Positions 5,919 through 10,707 of a stretch of DNA of 10,707 nt are shown in pieces. Every line of letters begins with the position of its first letter. Within the stretch, counting starts at the first letter, position 1. Below the pieces are notes generated by a model that did not search any database, had not been told where the DNA came from, and saw nothing but the letters and a program-made list of their open reading frames with translations. A program made the position numbers and the translations under genes. The stretch is from Anaerolineales bacterium (GTDB lineage: Bacteria > Chloroflexota > Anaerolineae > Anaerolineales > Villigracilaceae), in contig JAFGKO010000208.1 in NCBI GenBank assembly GCA_016928525.1, positions 1 through 10,707 of the forward strand, in the 5' to 3' direction.

Positions 5919-6913
5919 TGCGGATTGTGGTTGCCAGCGGCAAAGGCGGGACGGGCAAGACCACCATCGCCACCAGCCTGGCGCTGGTCGCTGCCGAGCA
6001 GGACGCCGTCCGCTTTATGGATTGCGATGTGGAAGCGCCCAACGCCGCTCTCTTCCTCGACCCGATATTCGAGGCGCGCAAAGAAGTCGGCATCCTGATC
6101 CCGCAAGTGGACGAAGCCGCCTGCACCTTCTGCGGCAAATGCGCGGAAGTCTGCCAGTTCCACGCCATCGCGGTCATAGGCCAGAAGACGCTGGTCTTCC
6201 CGGAACTATGTCACGGCTGCGGCAGTTGCACGCTGGTCTGCCCGGAACATGCCATCAGCGAAAAGCTGGATGTGCTGGGTGTTCTTGAAGGCGGACCTAC
6301 CGCTCAAGGCATCGACTTTGCCCAGGGCGTGATGAACATCGGCGAACCAATGGCCGTACCTATCATCCGTGAATTGAAGAAGTGGCAACCCATGTCATTG
6401 CGAGGGGCGGTTTTCCCCGAAGCAATCTCATCGAAAGCAAGTAGAGATGCCTTCGCGCTTCGCGCTCGCAATGACAGCATCGAGATCCGCGACGCGCCTC
6501 CCGGCGCATCCTGCCCGGTGGTGGAGACCATCCGCGGCACGGACTTCGTCCTGCTGGTTACCGAGCCGACGCCCTTCGGCCTGCACGACTTGAAGCAGGT
6601 AGTAGGAATCGCCCGCGAACTGGGACTCCCGGCGGGCGTAGTGATCAACCGCGACGGCATCGGCGACAACGCTGTAGATGCTTACTGCGCCGAAGCTGGC
6701 TTGCCAATTCTAATGCGGATTCCAATGGAGCGGCGATTTGCCGAGGGTGTGGCGCAAGGAAAAACGCTGATACAGATCGAACCGGAATATGCCGCCCAAT
6801 TTCAACAGGTATTGGCCCAAATCCAGACACAGCTTCATACCGCCGGGGGACTGCAGGCGACTGAAAAGGCGCAATGCGGAAAAAAGGGCAAATTGGAAAC
6901 CTTTCACCCATGA
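5918..6913 (+). CDS. MinD/ParA-type ATPase with inserted 2x[4Fe-4S] ferredoxin domain, first copy (carries in-frame repeat insertion)
   Basis: This 331-residue P-loop ATPase is of the MinD superfamily subgroup that carries a ferredoxin domain. The deviant Walker A GKGGTGKTT is at residues 8-16, with the signature lysine Lys9. Asp37 (DCDVEAPN) follows. The ferredoxin insert has two complete motifs, Cys69/72/75/79 and Cys98/101/104/108. The conserved DAPPGASCPV is at residues 192-201. All expected functional residues are present. The protein is longer than I would expect because 84 bp of palindromic repeat (6393-6476) adds 28 residues (about 159-187, MSLRGAVFPEA...ARND) between helix LKKWQP and DAPPG. 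Without it the protein would be 303 residues and in frame. It overlaps both neighbours (TGATG upstream, ATGA downstream). It probably couples ATP hydrolysis to cluster assembly or transfer on the Nitro_FeMo-Co proteins, by analogy with ORP operons. Confidence 0.92.
   Translation: MRIVVASGKGGTGKTTIATSLALVAAEQDAVRFMDCDVEAPNAALFLDPIFEARKEVGILIPQVDEAACTFCGKCAEVCQFHAIAVIGQKTLVFPELCHGCGSCTLVCPEHAISEKLDVLGVLEGGPTAQGIDFAQGVMNIGEPMAVPIIRELKKWQPMSLRGAVFPEAISSKASRDAFALRARNDSIEIRDAPPGASCPVVETIRGTDFVLLVTEPTPFGLHDLKQVVGIARELGLPAGVVINRDGIGDNAVDAYCAEAGLPILMRIPMERRFAEGVAQGKTLIQIEPEYAAQFQQVLAQIQTQLHTAGGLQATEKAQCGKKGKLETFHP
6393..6476 (+). repeat. 84-bp palindromic element inserted in frame in the first ATPase gene
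   Basis: The ends are perfect 12-bp terminal inverted repeats, TGTCATTGCGAG (6393-6404) and CTCGCAATGACA (6465-6476). The length, 84 bp, is exactly 28 codons. The interior has further short palindromes (GGGGCGGTTTTCCCC, CGCGCTTCGCGCTCG). A short copy of the same family is at 473-523. Translated copies of this repeat class (SLRGA...PEAI...RNDS) are familiar as spurious or inserted peptides in many genomes. No clear target duplication is visible at the flanks. Confidence 0.88.
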
Positions 6914-7899
6914 AACAACTCGTCGTTCTCAGCGGCAAGGGCGGGACTGGCAAAACCAGCCTCACAGCGGCCTTTGCCCATCTCGCATACGAAAGCCAGT
7001 ACGCCGACCAGATTGTCCTGGCAGATGCGGATGTGGACGCTGCCAACCTGGAACTGGTCCTGCAGCCCCGATTACTGGAAGAACAGGACTTCAGAGGCGG
7101 ACAGGTGGCCGTGATCGATCAGGATACCTGCGCTGCTTGCGGCGACTGTGTGACTGTTTGCCGTTTCGATGCGATTCATTACCACCCTCTCCTCCGGCCC
7201 TTTATTACCCCCGCAGGGGGCTCCCAAAGGGAGAGAGAGGTAGCTGGTTCGGGTGAGGGTTACTATGTCGATCCCATCGCTTGCGACGGTTGCGCGGCCT
7301 GCGTGTACCAGTGCCCTAACGAGAGCATTGCCATGCACGAGCAGGTGGTCGGCAAGTTCTATGCTTCCGAGAGCCGCTACGGACCGCTCTACCACGCGAA
7401 CCTGTTCCCCGGCCAGGAAAACTCCGGCAAGCTGGTGACGCTGGTCAAGCAGCGCGCCCGCCTACACGCCCTGGATGAGAACCGGGAATTGGTCATTGTG
7501 GATGGCCCGCCCGGCATCGGCTGCCCGGTCATTTCGGCCACCTCCGGCGCGGACCTGGCGCTGATCGTGGCCGAGCCGACGGTAGCAGGCGTGCACGACA
7601 TGCGCCGCGCCTTGCAAACCGTGCAGCATTTTGGCGTGCGGGCGCTGGTGTGCATCAACAAGGCTGACCTGTATCCCGATGGAACGGATGAGATAGAGTC
7701 GTTTTGCAGGGATAACGGCATCCAGACCGCAGGCAGGATCCCGTTCGACTTAACGGTAGCAAGCGCTATGGTCCAGGGCGAAGCGGTGACGGCTTTCCGT
7801 CCGGATGCGCCCGCCAGCGTTGCCATATCCGCTCTCTGGGAGCGCGTGCTCCTGTCCCTTTTGGATGGTATCCCTTCGGATGATATCCCTTCTGGATGA
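6910..7899 (+). CDS. MinD/ParA-type ATPase with inserted 2x[4Fe-4S] ferredoxin domain, second copy (carries a different in-frame repeat)
   Basis: This 329-residue paralogue of the preceding ATPase starts at the ATG at 6910, which overlaps the previous stop codon as ATGA; the open frame continues upstream to 6874, but MKQLVVLSGKGGTGKTS is the proper family start. The deviant Walker A GKGGTGKTS spans residues 9-17, and ADADVDAANLEL contains Asp41. Cluster motifs are Cys74/77/80/84 and Cys125/128/131/135, with DGPPGIGCPV at 198-207. Between the two cluster motifs about 27 residues (roughly 91-117, HPLLRPFITPAGG...GSGEG) come from a palindromic repeat. The spacing from Ile89 to Cys125 is 35 residues, against 13 in the first ATPase. 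The C-terminus is a tandem-repeat tail (GIPSDDIPSG). The two ATPases may act as a heterodimer, as proposed for paired ORP ATPases. Confidence 0.91.
   Translation: MKQLVVLSGKGGTGKTSLTAAFAHLAYESQYADQIVLADADVDAANLELVLQPRLLEEQDFRGGQVAVIDQDTCAACGDCVTVCRFDAIHYHPLLRPFITPAGGSQREREVAGSGEGYYVDPIACDGCAACVYQCPNESIAMHEQVVGKFYASESRYGPLYHANLFPGQENSGKLVTLVKQRARLHALDENRELVIVDGPPGIGCPVISATSGADLALIVAEPTVAGVHDMRRALQTVQHFGVRALVCINKADLYPDGTDEIESFCRDNGIQTAGRIPFDLTVASAMVQGEAVTAFRPDAPASVAISALWERVLLSLLDGIPSDDIPSG
7184..7260 (+). repeat. About 77-bp palindromic element inserted in frame in the second ATPase gene
   Basis: The ends are near-perfect inverted repeats, ACCCTCTCC (7184-7192) and GGTGAGGGT (7252-7260), 8 of 9 matching. 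Inside are CCCCC-GCA-GGGGG (7208-7220) and CTCCC-AAA-GGGAG (7221-7233). This is the widespread ACCCTCACCC...GGGAGAGG type of repeat. TTAC occurs at 7179-7182 and again at 7260-7263, 81 bp apart, and could be a target duplication; removing 81 bp restores an open frame (DAIHYYVDP). Confidence 0.8.
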
Positions 7900-7900
7900 T
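7863..7900 (+). repeat. 15-bp tandem repeat at the end of the second ATPase gene
   Basis: GGATGGTATCCCTTC (7863-7877) is followed directly by GGATGATATCCCTTC (7878-7892), one base different. After a single T a third partial unit, GGATGAT, runs to 7900 and supplies the stop codon. The units are five codons long and encode the tail GIPSD-DIPSG. Copy-number changes would lengthen the tail without a frameshift, but the T before the third unit shifts frame and creates the TGA. Confidence 0.7.
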
Positions 7901-7905
7901 AAAGC

Positions 7906-8202
7906 ATGAGCGAACCGTCACTGGAAGAAACCATTCTGGAACGCCTGCGGAGCGTGATCGATCCCGAGACCAACGTGGACGTAGTGCGCATGCGCCTGGT
8001 GGAAAACCTGTGGGCCGACGCGCTCGGGAAAGTGCGTTATACTTTTCGGCCATCCTCGTTCGTCTGTCCGATCGCGGTCTCGCTGGCCATGGACATCAAA
8101 AAGGCCGTGGCAGATGTGCCCGGCGTCACATCGCAAGAAATCGCTGTGGAAGGCTATCTGGCCGCAGCAGAATTAGAAACCCTCATCAATCAGGAGATTT
8201 AA
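7906..8202 (+). CDS. MIP18/DUF59-family iron-sulfur assembly protein
   Basis: This 98-residue single-domain protein of the MIP18 (DUF59, SufT/PaaD-like) family acts in maturation or repair of iron-sulfur proteins. The conserved LRSVIDPETNVDVVRM (residues 14-29, with the DPE motif at 19-21) and RPSSFVCPIAVSLAMDI (48-64, containing the conserved Cys54) are both present. Family length is normal. A DUF59 unit is often associated with MinD/Mrp-type ATPases, sometimes fused to them as in Mrp, so finding it directly after two such ATPases fits a shared cluster-handling role. It begins 6 nt after the ATPase stop codon. The ribosome binding site is weak because that stretch is occupied by the tandem repeat. 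The next gene begins 1 nt after its stop codon. Confidence 0.87.
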   Translation: MSEPSLEETILERLRSVIDPETNVDVVRMRLVENLWADALGKVRYTFRPSSFVCPIAVSLAMDIKKAVADVPGVTSQEIAVEGYLAAAELETLINQEI

Positions 8203-8203
8203 C

Positions 8204-8575
8204 ATGAAAATTGCAATCACCGCTGAAAGCAACAACGGCCTCGAAAGCGTGGTAGCCCAGCACTTTGGTCACGCCCCCTATTTCATTCTGGTGGACGTGG
8301 AGAACGGGCAGGTGACCGCCACGCAGAGCGTGGCCAACCCGTTCACGAACGGGCACGCTCCCGGGCAAATCCCCGGCTTCATCCAGGAGCAACACGCGGA
8401 TGTGATGCTAAGCGGCGGCATGGGCGGGCGCGCCATCCAGTTCTTCGAACAGGCCGGCGTCAAAGCTGCCACAGGCGCCAGCGGCACCGTCCGCCAGGCG
8501 CTGGAGAGTTACCTGGGCGGCAAGCTGAGCGAGGCCGCGCCATGTGACGAGAGCGTGGAACACGGGCACGGGTAA
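8204..8575 (+). CDS. Nitro_FeMo-Co (NifX/NifB C-terminal-like) protein, second copy
   Basis: This 123-residue protein has the same fold as the first copy but belongs to a different subgroup. Landmarks are MKIAITAESN at the start, VVAQHFGHAPYFILVDVENG (the HFGHAP version of the metal-site loop), ANPFTNGHAPGQIPGFI, and SGGMGGRAIQFFEQAGVKAATGASG, the conserved GMGGRAI motif. The tail is CDESVEHGHG, with one Cys and two His residues that could bind metal. Proteins of this subgroup include the cluster-carrying ORP of Desulfovibrio and many NifB-like proteins in anaerobes. AGGAG at 8192-8196, inside the end of the DUF59 gene, fixes the ATG, and only 1 nt separates the two genes. It is the last gene of the operon, followed by the hairpin at 8593-8634. 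Confidence 0.92.
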   Translation: MKIAITAESNNGLESVVAQHFGHAPYFILVDVENGQVTATQSVANPFTNGHAPGQIPGFIQEQHADVMLSGGMGGRAIQFFEQAGVKAATGASGTVRQALESYLGGKLSEAAPCDESVEHGHG

Positions 8576-8591
8576 ACCCTGCCCCCTCCCG

Positions 8592-8631
8592 GCCTCCCCC
8601 AAATACGTCTGAAGTGCGACGTATTTGGGGG
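8592..8631. repeat. 40-bp direct repeat, left copy flanking the UDP-glucose dehydrogenase gene
   Basis: Bases 8592-8631 are identical to 10241-10280 over all 40 positions, including the whole left arm, the loop and most of the right arm. The bases just before are also similar pyrimidine-rich stretches (CCTCCCG against CCGCCCA). Confidence 0.9.
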
Positions 8632-8634
8632 AGG
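8593..8634 (+). terminator. Strong hairpin terminator at the end of the ATPase operon
   Basis: Perfect 17-bp arms, CCTCCCCCAAATACGTC (8593-8609) and GACGTATTTGGGGGAGG (8618-8634), enclose an 8-nt loop (TGAAGTGC). The stem can extend by two G-T wobble pairs and is followed by TTTGTTATTT. It begins 17 nt after the stop codon. The same sequence recurs at 10241-10280, so it is both a terminator by position and a member of a repeat family. Confidence 0.8.
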
Positions 8635-8649
8635 TTTGTTATTTGGAAA

Positions 8650-8678
8650 TTGACTACCTCTCCAATTCCAGATAGAAT
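8650..8678 (+). promoter_or_regulatory. Probable promoter of the UDP-glucose dehydrogenase gene
   Basis: TTGACT (8650-8655) and TAGAAT (8673-8678) are separated by exactly 17 bp, each one base from the sigma-70 consensus. It lies just after the previous operon's terminator. Transcription would start near 8685, giving a leader of about 155 nt. Confidence 0.65.
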
Positions 8679-8684
8679 TCCCCG

Positions 8685-8840
8685 CGGGAGTTTTACTTCT
8701 ATATTCATTTCTATATTCATTCCAGAGGGCGGTGGAGCACCAGTCGTCCAGTTCAGTTGAATCCCTAGAAGTCGCCGCCGAGGACGGCGGTAGGAGCAGT
8801 TTTCGGATAGAAAATATATAAACCCAAAAGGAAATTACCG
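8685..8840 (+). promoter_or_regulatory. Structured 5' leader of the UDP-glucose dehydrogenase gene
   Basis: The leader holds a 12-bp unit repeated twice in tandem, TTCTATATTCAT (8697-8708 and 8709-8720). It also has a 6-bp GC hairpin CCGCCG-AGGA-CGGCGG (8775-8790) with GGA in the loop, and a weaker hairpin TTTTC-GGATA-GAAAA (8800-8814), also with GGA in the loop. AAGGA at 8828-8832 is the ribosome binding site. I do not recognise a known riboswitch here. Confidence 0.45.
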
Positions 8841-10226
8841 ATGGCAAACATACTTTGTATTGGCGCTGGCTATGTGGGCGGGCCGACCATGGCCGTCATT
8901 GCGAAACATTGCCCCCAACACCGGGTAGTGGTGGTGGACATCAACGCGGAGAAGATTGCCGCCTGGCAATCGGACCAAATCCCGATCTATGAGCCGGGAC
9001 TGAAGGAGATCGTGCTTAGCATCCGGGGCAGGAATCTCTTCTTCTCCACAGAGATCGAACGCAACATCGCCGAAGCGGACATCATCTTCGTGAGCGTCAA
9101 CACGCCGACCAAAACCTTCGGCCAGGGCGCGGGCAAGGCGGCCGACTTGCAATACTGGGAAAAGACAGCTCGCCAGATCGTGGAGGTCTCGACCTCGCCC
9201 AAGATCGTCGTCGAAAAGAGCACGCTGCCGGTCCGGACAGCCGAGGCGATGGAGCGCATCCTCAATTTCAACGATAAGGGACTGGTCTTCGATGTGCTCT
9301 CCAACCCCGAGTTCCTGGCGGAGGGCACTGCCATTTCCGATATGGAGAACCCCGACCGCGTCATTATTGGCGGGCGAGACACGCCCTCAGGCCAGAAGGC
9401 CGTCCAGGCGCTTGCAGACATCTATGCCCAGTGGGTGCCACGCGAACGCATTCTCACCACCAACCTGTGGTCCAGCGAACTGTCCAAGCTGGCGGCCAAC
9501 GCCTTCCTGGCGCAGCGCATTTCGTCCATCAACGCGCTGTCCAACCTGTGCGAAAAGACCGAGGCGGATGTGAACGAGGTGGCGCACGCCATTGGGATGG
9601 ACAGCCGCATCGGTCCGCGTTTCTTGCAAGCCAGCGTTGGCTTTGGCGGCTCGTGCTTCAAAAAAGACATCCTCAACCTGGTCTACCTGTGCGAATACTA
9701 CGACCTGCACGAGGTGGCGGCCTATTGGGAACAGATCGTCAAAATGAACGAGTACCAGGAGATCAACTTCGTTTCCAAGATGGTCACGGCCATGTTCAAT
9801 AGCGTGGCCGGGAAACGCATCGCCCTGTTCGGCGTGGCCTTCAAAGCCCACACCAGTGACACGCGCGAGTCGCCCGCCCTGGCTGTCTGCCGGACCTTGT
9901 TGGAAGAGCGGGCCCAGGTCGTCATTACCGATCCGTATGCGTTGGACAACGCACGCCTCGACCTGAGCGACGTCGATGGGCAGGTGATCTTCGAGCCGGA
10001 TCCGTACGCTGCCGCCCGGGAAGCGCACGCCATCGCCCTGGTCACTGAGTGGCCCCAGTTTGCCGAACTGGACTACCAGGCCATCCATGATGCCATGATC
10101 CAGCCGGCCTTTATCTTCGATGGCCGCAACATCCTGGACCACAAGAAACTGTACGAGATCGGTTTCAACGTATATGCCGTCGGCAATCCGCCCCGCACTC
10201 ATTTTCACGACACGCAGCACTTTTAG
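8841..10226 (+). CDS. ugd: UDP-glucose 6-dehydrogenase
   Basis: This 461-residue enzyme oxidises UDP-glucose to UDP-glucuronate with two NAD+, supplying uronic acid for capsule, exopolysaccharide or cell-wall glycans. The N-terminal Rossmann domain starts [16 protein letters not shown] (GxGYVG) and has VVVVDIN as the NAD-binding acidic strand. [16 protein letters not shown] and [20 protein letters not shown] follow in the usual order. The dimer helix [21 protein letters not shown] and the active site [10 protein letters not shown], with nucleophile Cys272, are intact. The C-terminal domain begins about residue 325 ([20 protein letters not shown]). Several blocks, such as LPxYEPGL-type, [23 protein letters not shown] and [21 protein letters not shown], resemble the animal-type enzymes more than short bacterial TuaD/Ugd proteins. 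AAGGA at 8828-8832 supports the start. It stands alone between two identical hairpin repeats. Confidence 0.96.
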   Translation: MANILCIGAGYVGGPTMAVIAKHCPQHRVVVVDINAEKIAAWQSDQIPIYEPGLKEIVLSIRGRNLFFSTEIERNIAEADIIFVSVNTPTKTFGQGAGKAADLQYWEKTARQIVEVSTSPKIVVEKSTLPVRTAEAMERILNFNDKGLVFDVLSNPEFLAEGTAISDMENPDRVIIGGRDTPSGQKAVQALADIYAQWVPRERILTTNLWSSELSKLAANAFLAQRISSINALSNLCEKTEADVNEVAHAIGMDSRIGPRFLQASVGFGGSCFKKDILNLVYLCEYYDLHEVAAYWEQIVKMNEYQEINFVSKMVTAMFNSVAGKRIALFGVAFKAHTSDTRESPALAVCRTLLEERAQVVITDPYALDNARLDLSDVDGQVIFEPDPYAAAREAHAIALVTEWPQFAELDYQAIHDAMIQPAFIFDGRNILDHKKLYEIGFNVYAVGNPPRTHFHDTQHF

Positions 10227-10240
10227 GCCCCCACCGCCCA

Positions 10241-10280
10241 GCCTCCCCCAAATACGTCTGAAGTGCGACGTATTTGGGGG
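10241..10280. repeat. 40-bp direct repeat, right copy, hairpin after the UDP-glucose dehydrogenase gene
   Basis: This is identical to 8592-8631. Within it CCCCCAAATACGTC and GACGTATTTGGGGG form a perfect 14-bp stem around TGAAGTGC. An outer pairing of GCCCCC (10228-10233) with GGGGGC (10287-10292) may lengthen the structure. No T-run follows directly, so termination is less certain here than at the left copy. Confidence 0.88.
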
Positions 10281-10300
10281 CCAAAAGGGGGCTTAAAAGT

Positions 10301-10333
10301 GATCACTCCCCGCCTGCAGAACGGGGAGCGATC
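10301..10333 (+). terminator. Second hairpin after the UDP-glucose dehydrogenase gene
   Basis: GATCACTCCCCG (10301-10312) and CGGGGAGCGATC (10322-10333) pair over 12 positions with one mismatch around a 9-nt loop, followed by TTTAATC. It may be the actual terminator of the ugd transcript, since the repeat hairpin just before it lacks a T-run. Confidence 0.5.
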
Positions 10334-10355
10334 TTTAATCAAAAAGGAGAGTGCA

Positions 10356-10388
10356 ATGGCTTCTGTACAAACTATAGCACAGTGCTAA
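10356..10388 (+). other. Possible 10-codon leader peptide or remnant gene start
   Basis: AAAAAGGAG (10341-10349) is a good ribosome binding site placed 6 nt before an ATG, but the frame MASVQTIAQC ends after ten codons. The last part of the frame overlaps the palindrome TAGCAC-A-GTGCTA (10375-10387). It could be a leader peptide, the stump of a lost gene, or chance. I see no run of regulatory codons typical of amino-acid attenuators. Confidence 0.25.
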
Positions 10389-10691
10389 AAGTATTCAAGG
10401 CTTTTTCGTTGCAAATCCATTGCCCTGTCCCCCAACCTGACAAACCTGTAAAGCATAAACAGGATTACCCCCGAATTTAATTGGGACGCATTCCTTTTTG
10501 GAGCCAAAAACTGTCTCCCCCCCGAAAGAATAATTTTGGGGTGAGCCATGCTTATCTGACTCTACATAATTGTCATTAACCGGGAAACTAACAGGTCTGC
10601 AAGGGGCAATTTATGCTTTTTAGCTCTCCCGTTTTTAACGGGAAACCGGGTCAAAAGCAACCAAAACATGCAAACGAAAGGAGCTGAAATT
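10389..10691 (+). promoter_or_regulatory. Gene-free, hairpin-rich stretch; candidate leader RNA of the next gene
   Basis: No convincing coding frame is present, and the GC content drops. Hairpins seen are TTTTTGG-AG-CCAAAAA (10495-10510), CCCCGAAA / TTTTGGGG with one G-T pair (10520-10527 and 10534-10541), and a two-part stem in which TGCTTTT (10614-10620) pairs with AAAAGCA (10653-10659) around an inner CCCGTT-TTT-AACGGG (10628-10642). The last lies just before the ribosome binding site at 10677-10683. I could not match it to a known riboswitch class. Confidence 0.4.
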
Positions 10692-10707
10692 GTGATAGCC
10701 ATAACCG
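10692..10707 (+). CDS. Start of a further gene, cut by the window edge
   Basis: AAAGGAG (10677-10683) stands 8 nt before a GTG at 10692, and the frame stays open to the last base (MIAIT). The spacing and strength of the ribosome binding site make a real start plausible, but five codons allow no functional assignment. Confidence 0.45.

Noticed and set aside
6874..6909. Upstream extension of the second ATPase
   Set aside because: The family start is MKQLVVLSGKGGTGKT at 6910, which forms an ATGA overlap with the preceding stop codon; the 12 extra codons only read through the end of the first ATPase.
5541..8575. A nitrogen-fixation cluster, suggested by the NifX/NifB-like domains
   Set aside because: No nifH, nifD, nifK, nifE, nifN or radical-SAM NifB is present, and Nitro_FeMo-Co proteins occur widely outside nitrogen fixers.
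8592..10280. A CRISPR array, because of the repeated hairpin sequence
   Set aside because: There are only two copies, separated by a complete gene, with no regularly spaced units and no cas genes.
10375..10387. CIRCE heat-shock operator
   Set aside because: TAGCAC-A-GTGCTA resembles part of it, but the 9-bp spacer and full TTAGCACTC arms are missing.
10274..10480. A 68-codon open frame after ugd
   Set aside because: It begins inside the 40-bp hairpin repeat, crosses a second hairpin and has no family features.
10480..10691. Cyclic di-GMP riboswitch before the truncated gene
   Set aside because: A GGGACGCA-like word is present, but the remaining conserved blocks of the GEMM aptamer could not be found in order.

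Overview
The window looks like part of the chromosome of an anaerobic environmental bacterium, most likely Chloroflexota (Anaerolineae-like). This rests on gene content (SecF, a PilZ protein, a PadR/DUF5320/Nitro_FeMo-Co/MinD-type ATPase cluster), moderately high GC in most genes, and many short palindromic repeats of several families. It is an inference from pattern, not a database match.

Layout. (1) 2-271 is the 3' end of secF, closed by a bidirectional terminator. (2) 317-2647 is a loose region: a LysE-type exporter, a PilZ-domain protein and, on the minus strand, a YgjP-like zinc metallopeptidase. The gaps hold three palindromic repeats. (3) 2693-3577 is a two-gene unit, a dCMP deaminase followed by a hotdog acyl-CoA thioesterase. 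(4) 3731-4699 is a secreted, probably lipid-anchored transglutaminase-like protein, preceded by another dispersed repeat. (5) 4748-8640 is the main feature, a compact seven-gene operon: PadR regulator, DUF5320 Gly/Arg-rich protein, Nitro_FeMo-Co (NifX/NifB-like) protein, two adjacent MinD/ParA-type ATPases each with an inserted 2x[4Fe-4S] ferredoxin domain, a MIP18/DUF59 protein and a second Nitro_FeMo-Co protein. It starts at a near-consensus promoter overlapped by a perfect inverted repeat and ends at a strong hairpin. (6) 8841-10226 encodes a UDP-glucose 6-dehydrogenase with its own promoter and a ~150-nt leader. It lies between two identical 40-bp hairpin repeats. (7) 10281-10691 has no convincing full gene but is rich in hairpins. 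It ends at a good ribosome binding site and a GTG start cut by the window edge.

How the operon may work. The composition resembles the Desulfovibrio ORP (orange protein) operons, where MinD-type ATPases with ferredoxin domains act together with Nitro_FeMo-Co proteins that carry a metal-sulfur cluster. Here a PadR protein replaces the sigma-54 regulation described there, and the promoter architecture suggests PadR represses its own operon. The reasonable reading is ATP-driven assembly or carriage of a metal-sulfur cluster. The cargo and the purpose are unknown.

Most notable observation. Both ATPase genes carry a different short palindromic repeat inserted in frame. In the first, an 84-bp element with perfect 12-bp terminal inverted repeats adds 28 residues just before the conserved DAPPG motif. 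In the second, a ~77-bp element lies between the two iron-sulfur cluster motifs. Both reading frames stay open and all catalytic and cluster-binding residues are kept. A shorter relative of the first element forms the leader of the LysE-type gene at 473-523.
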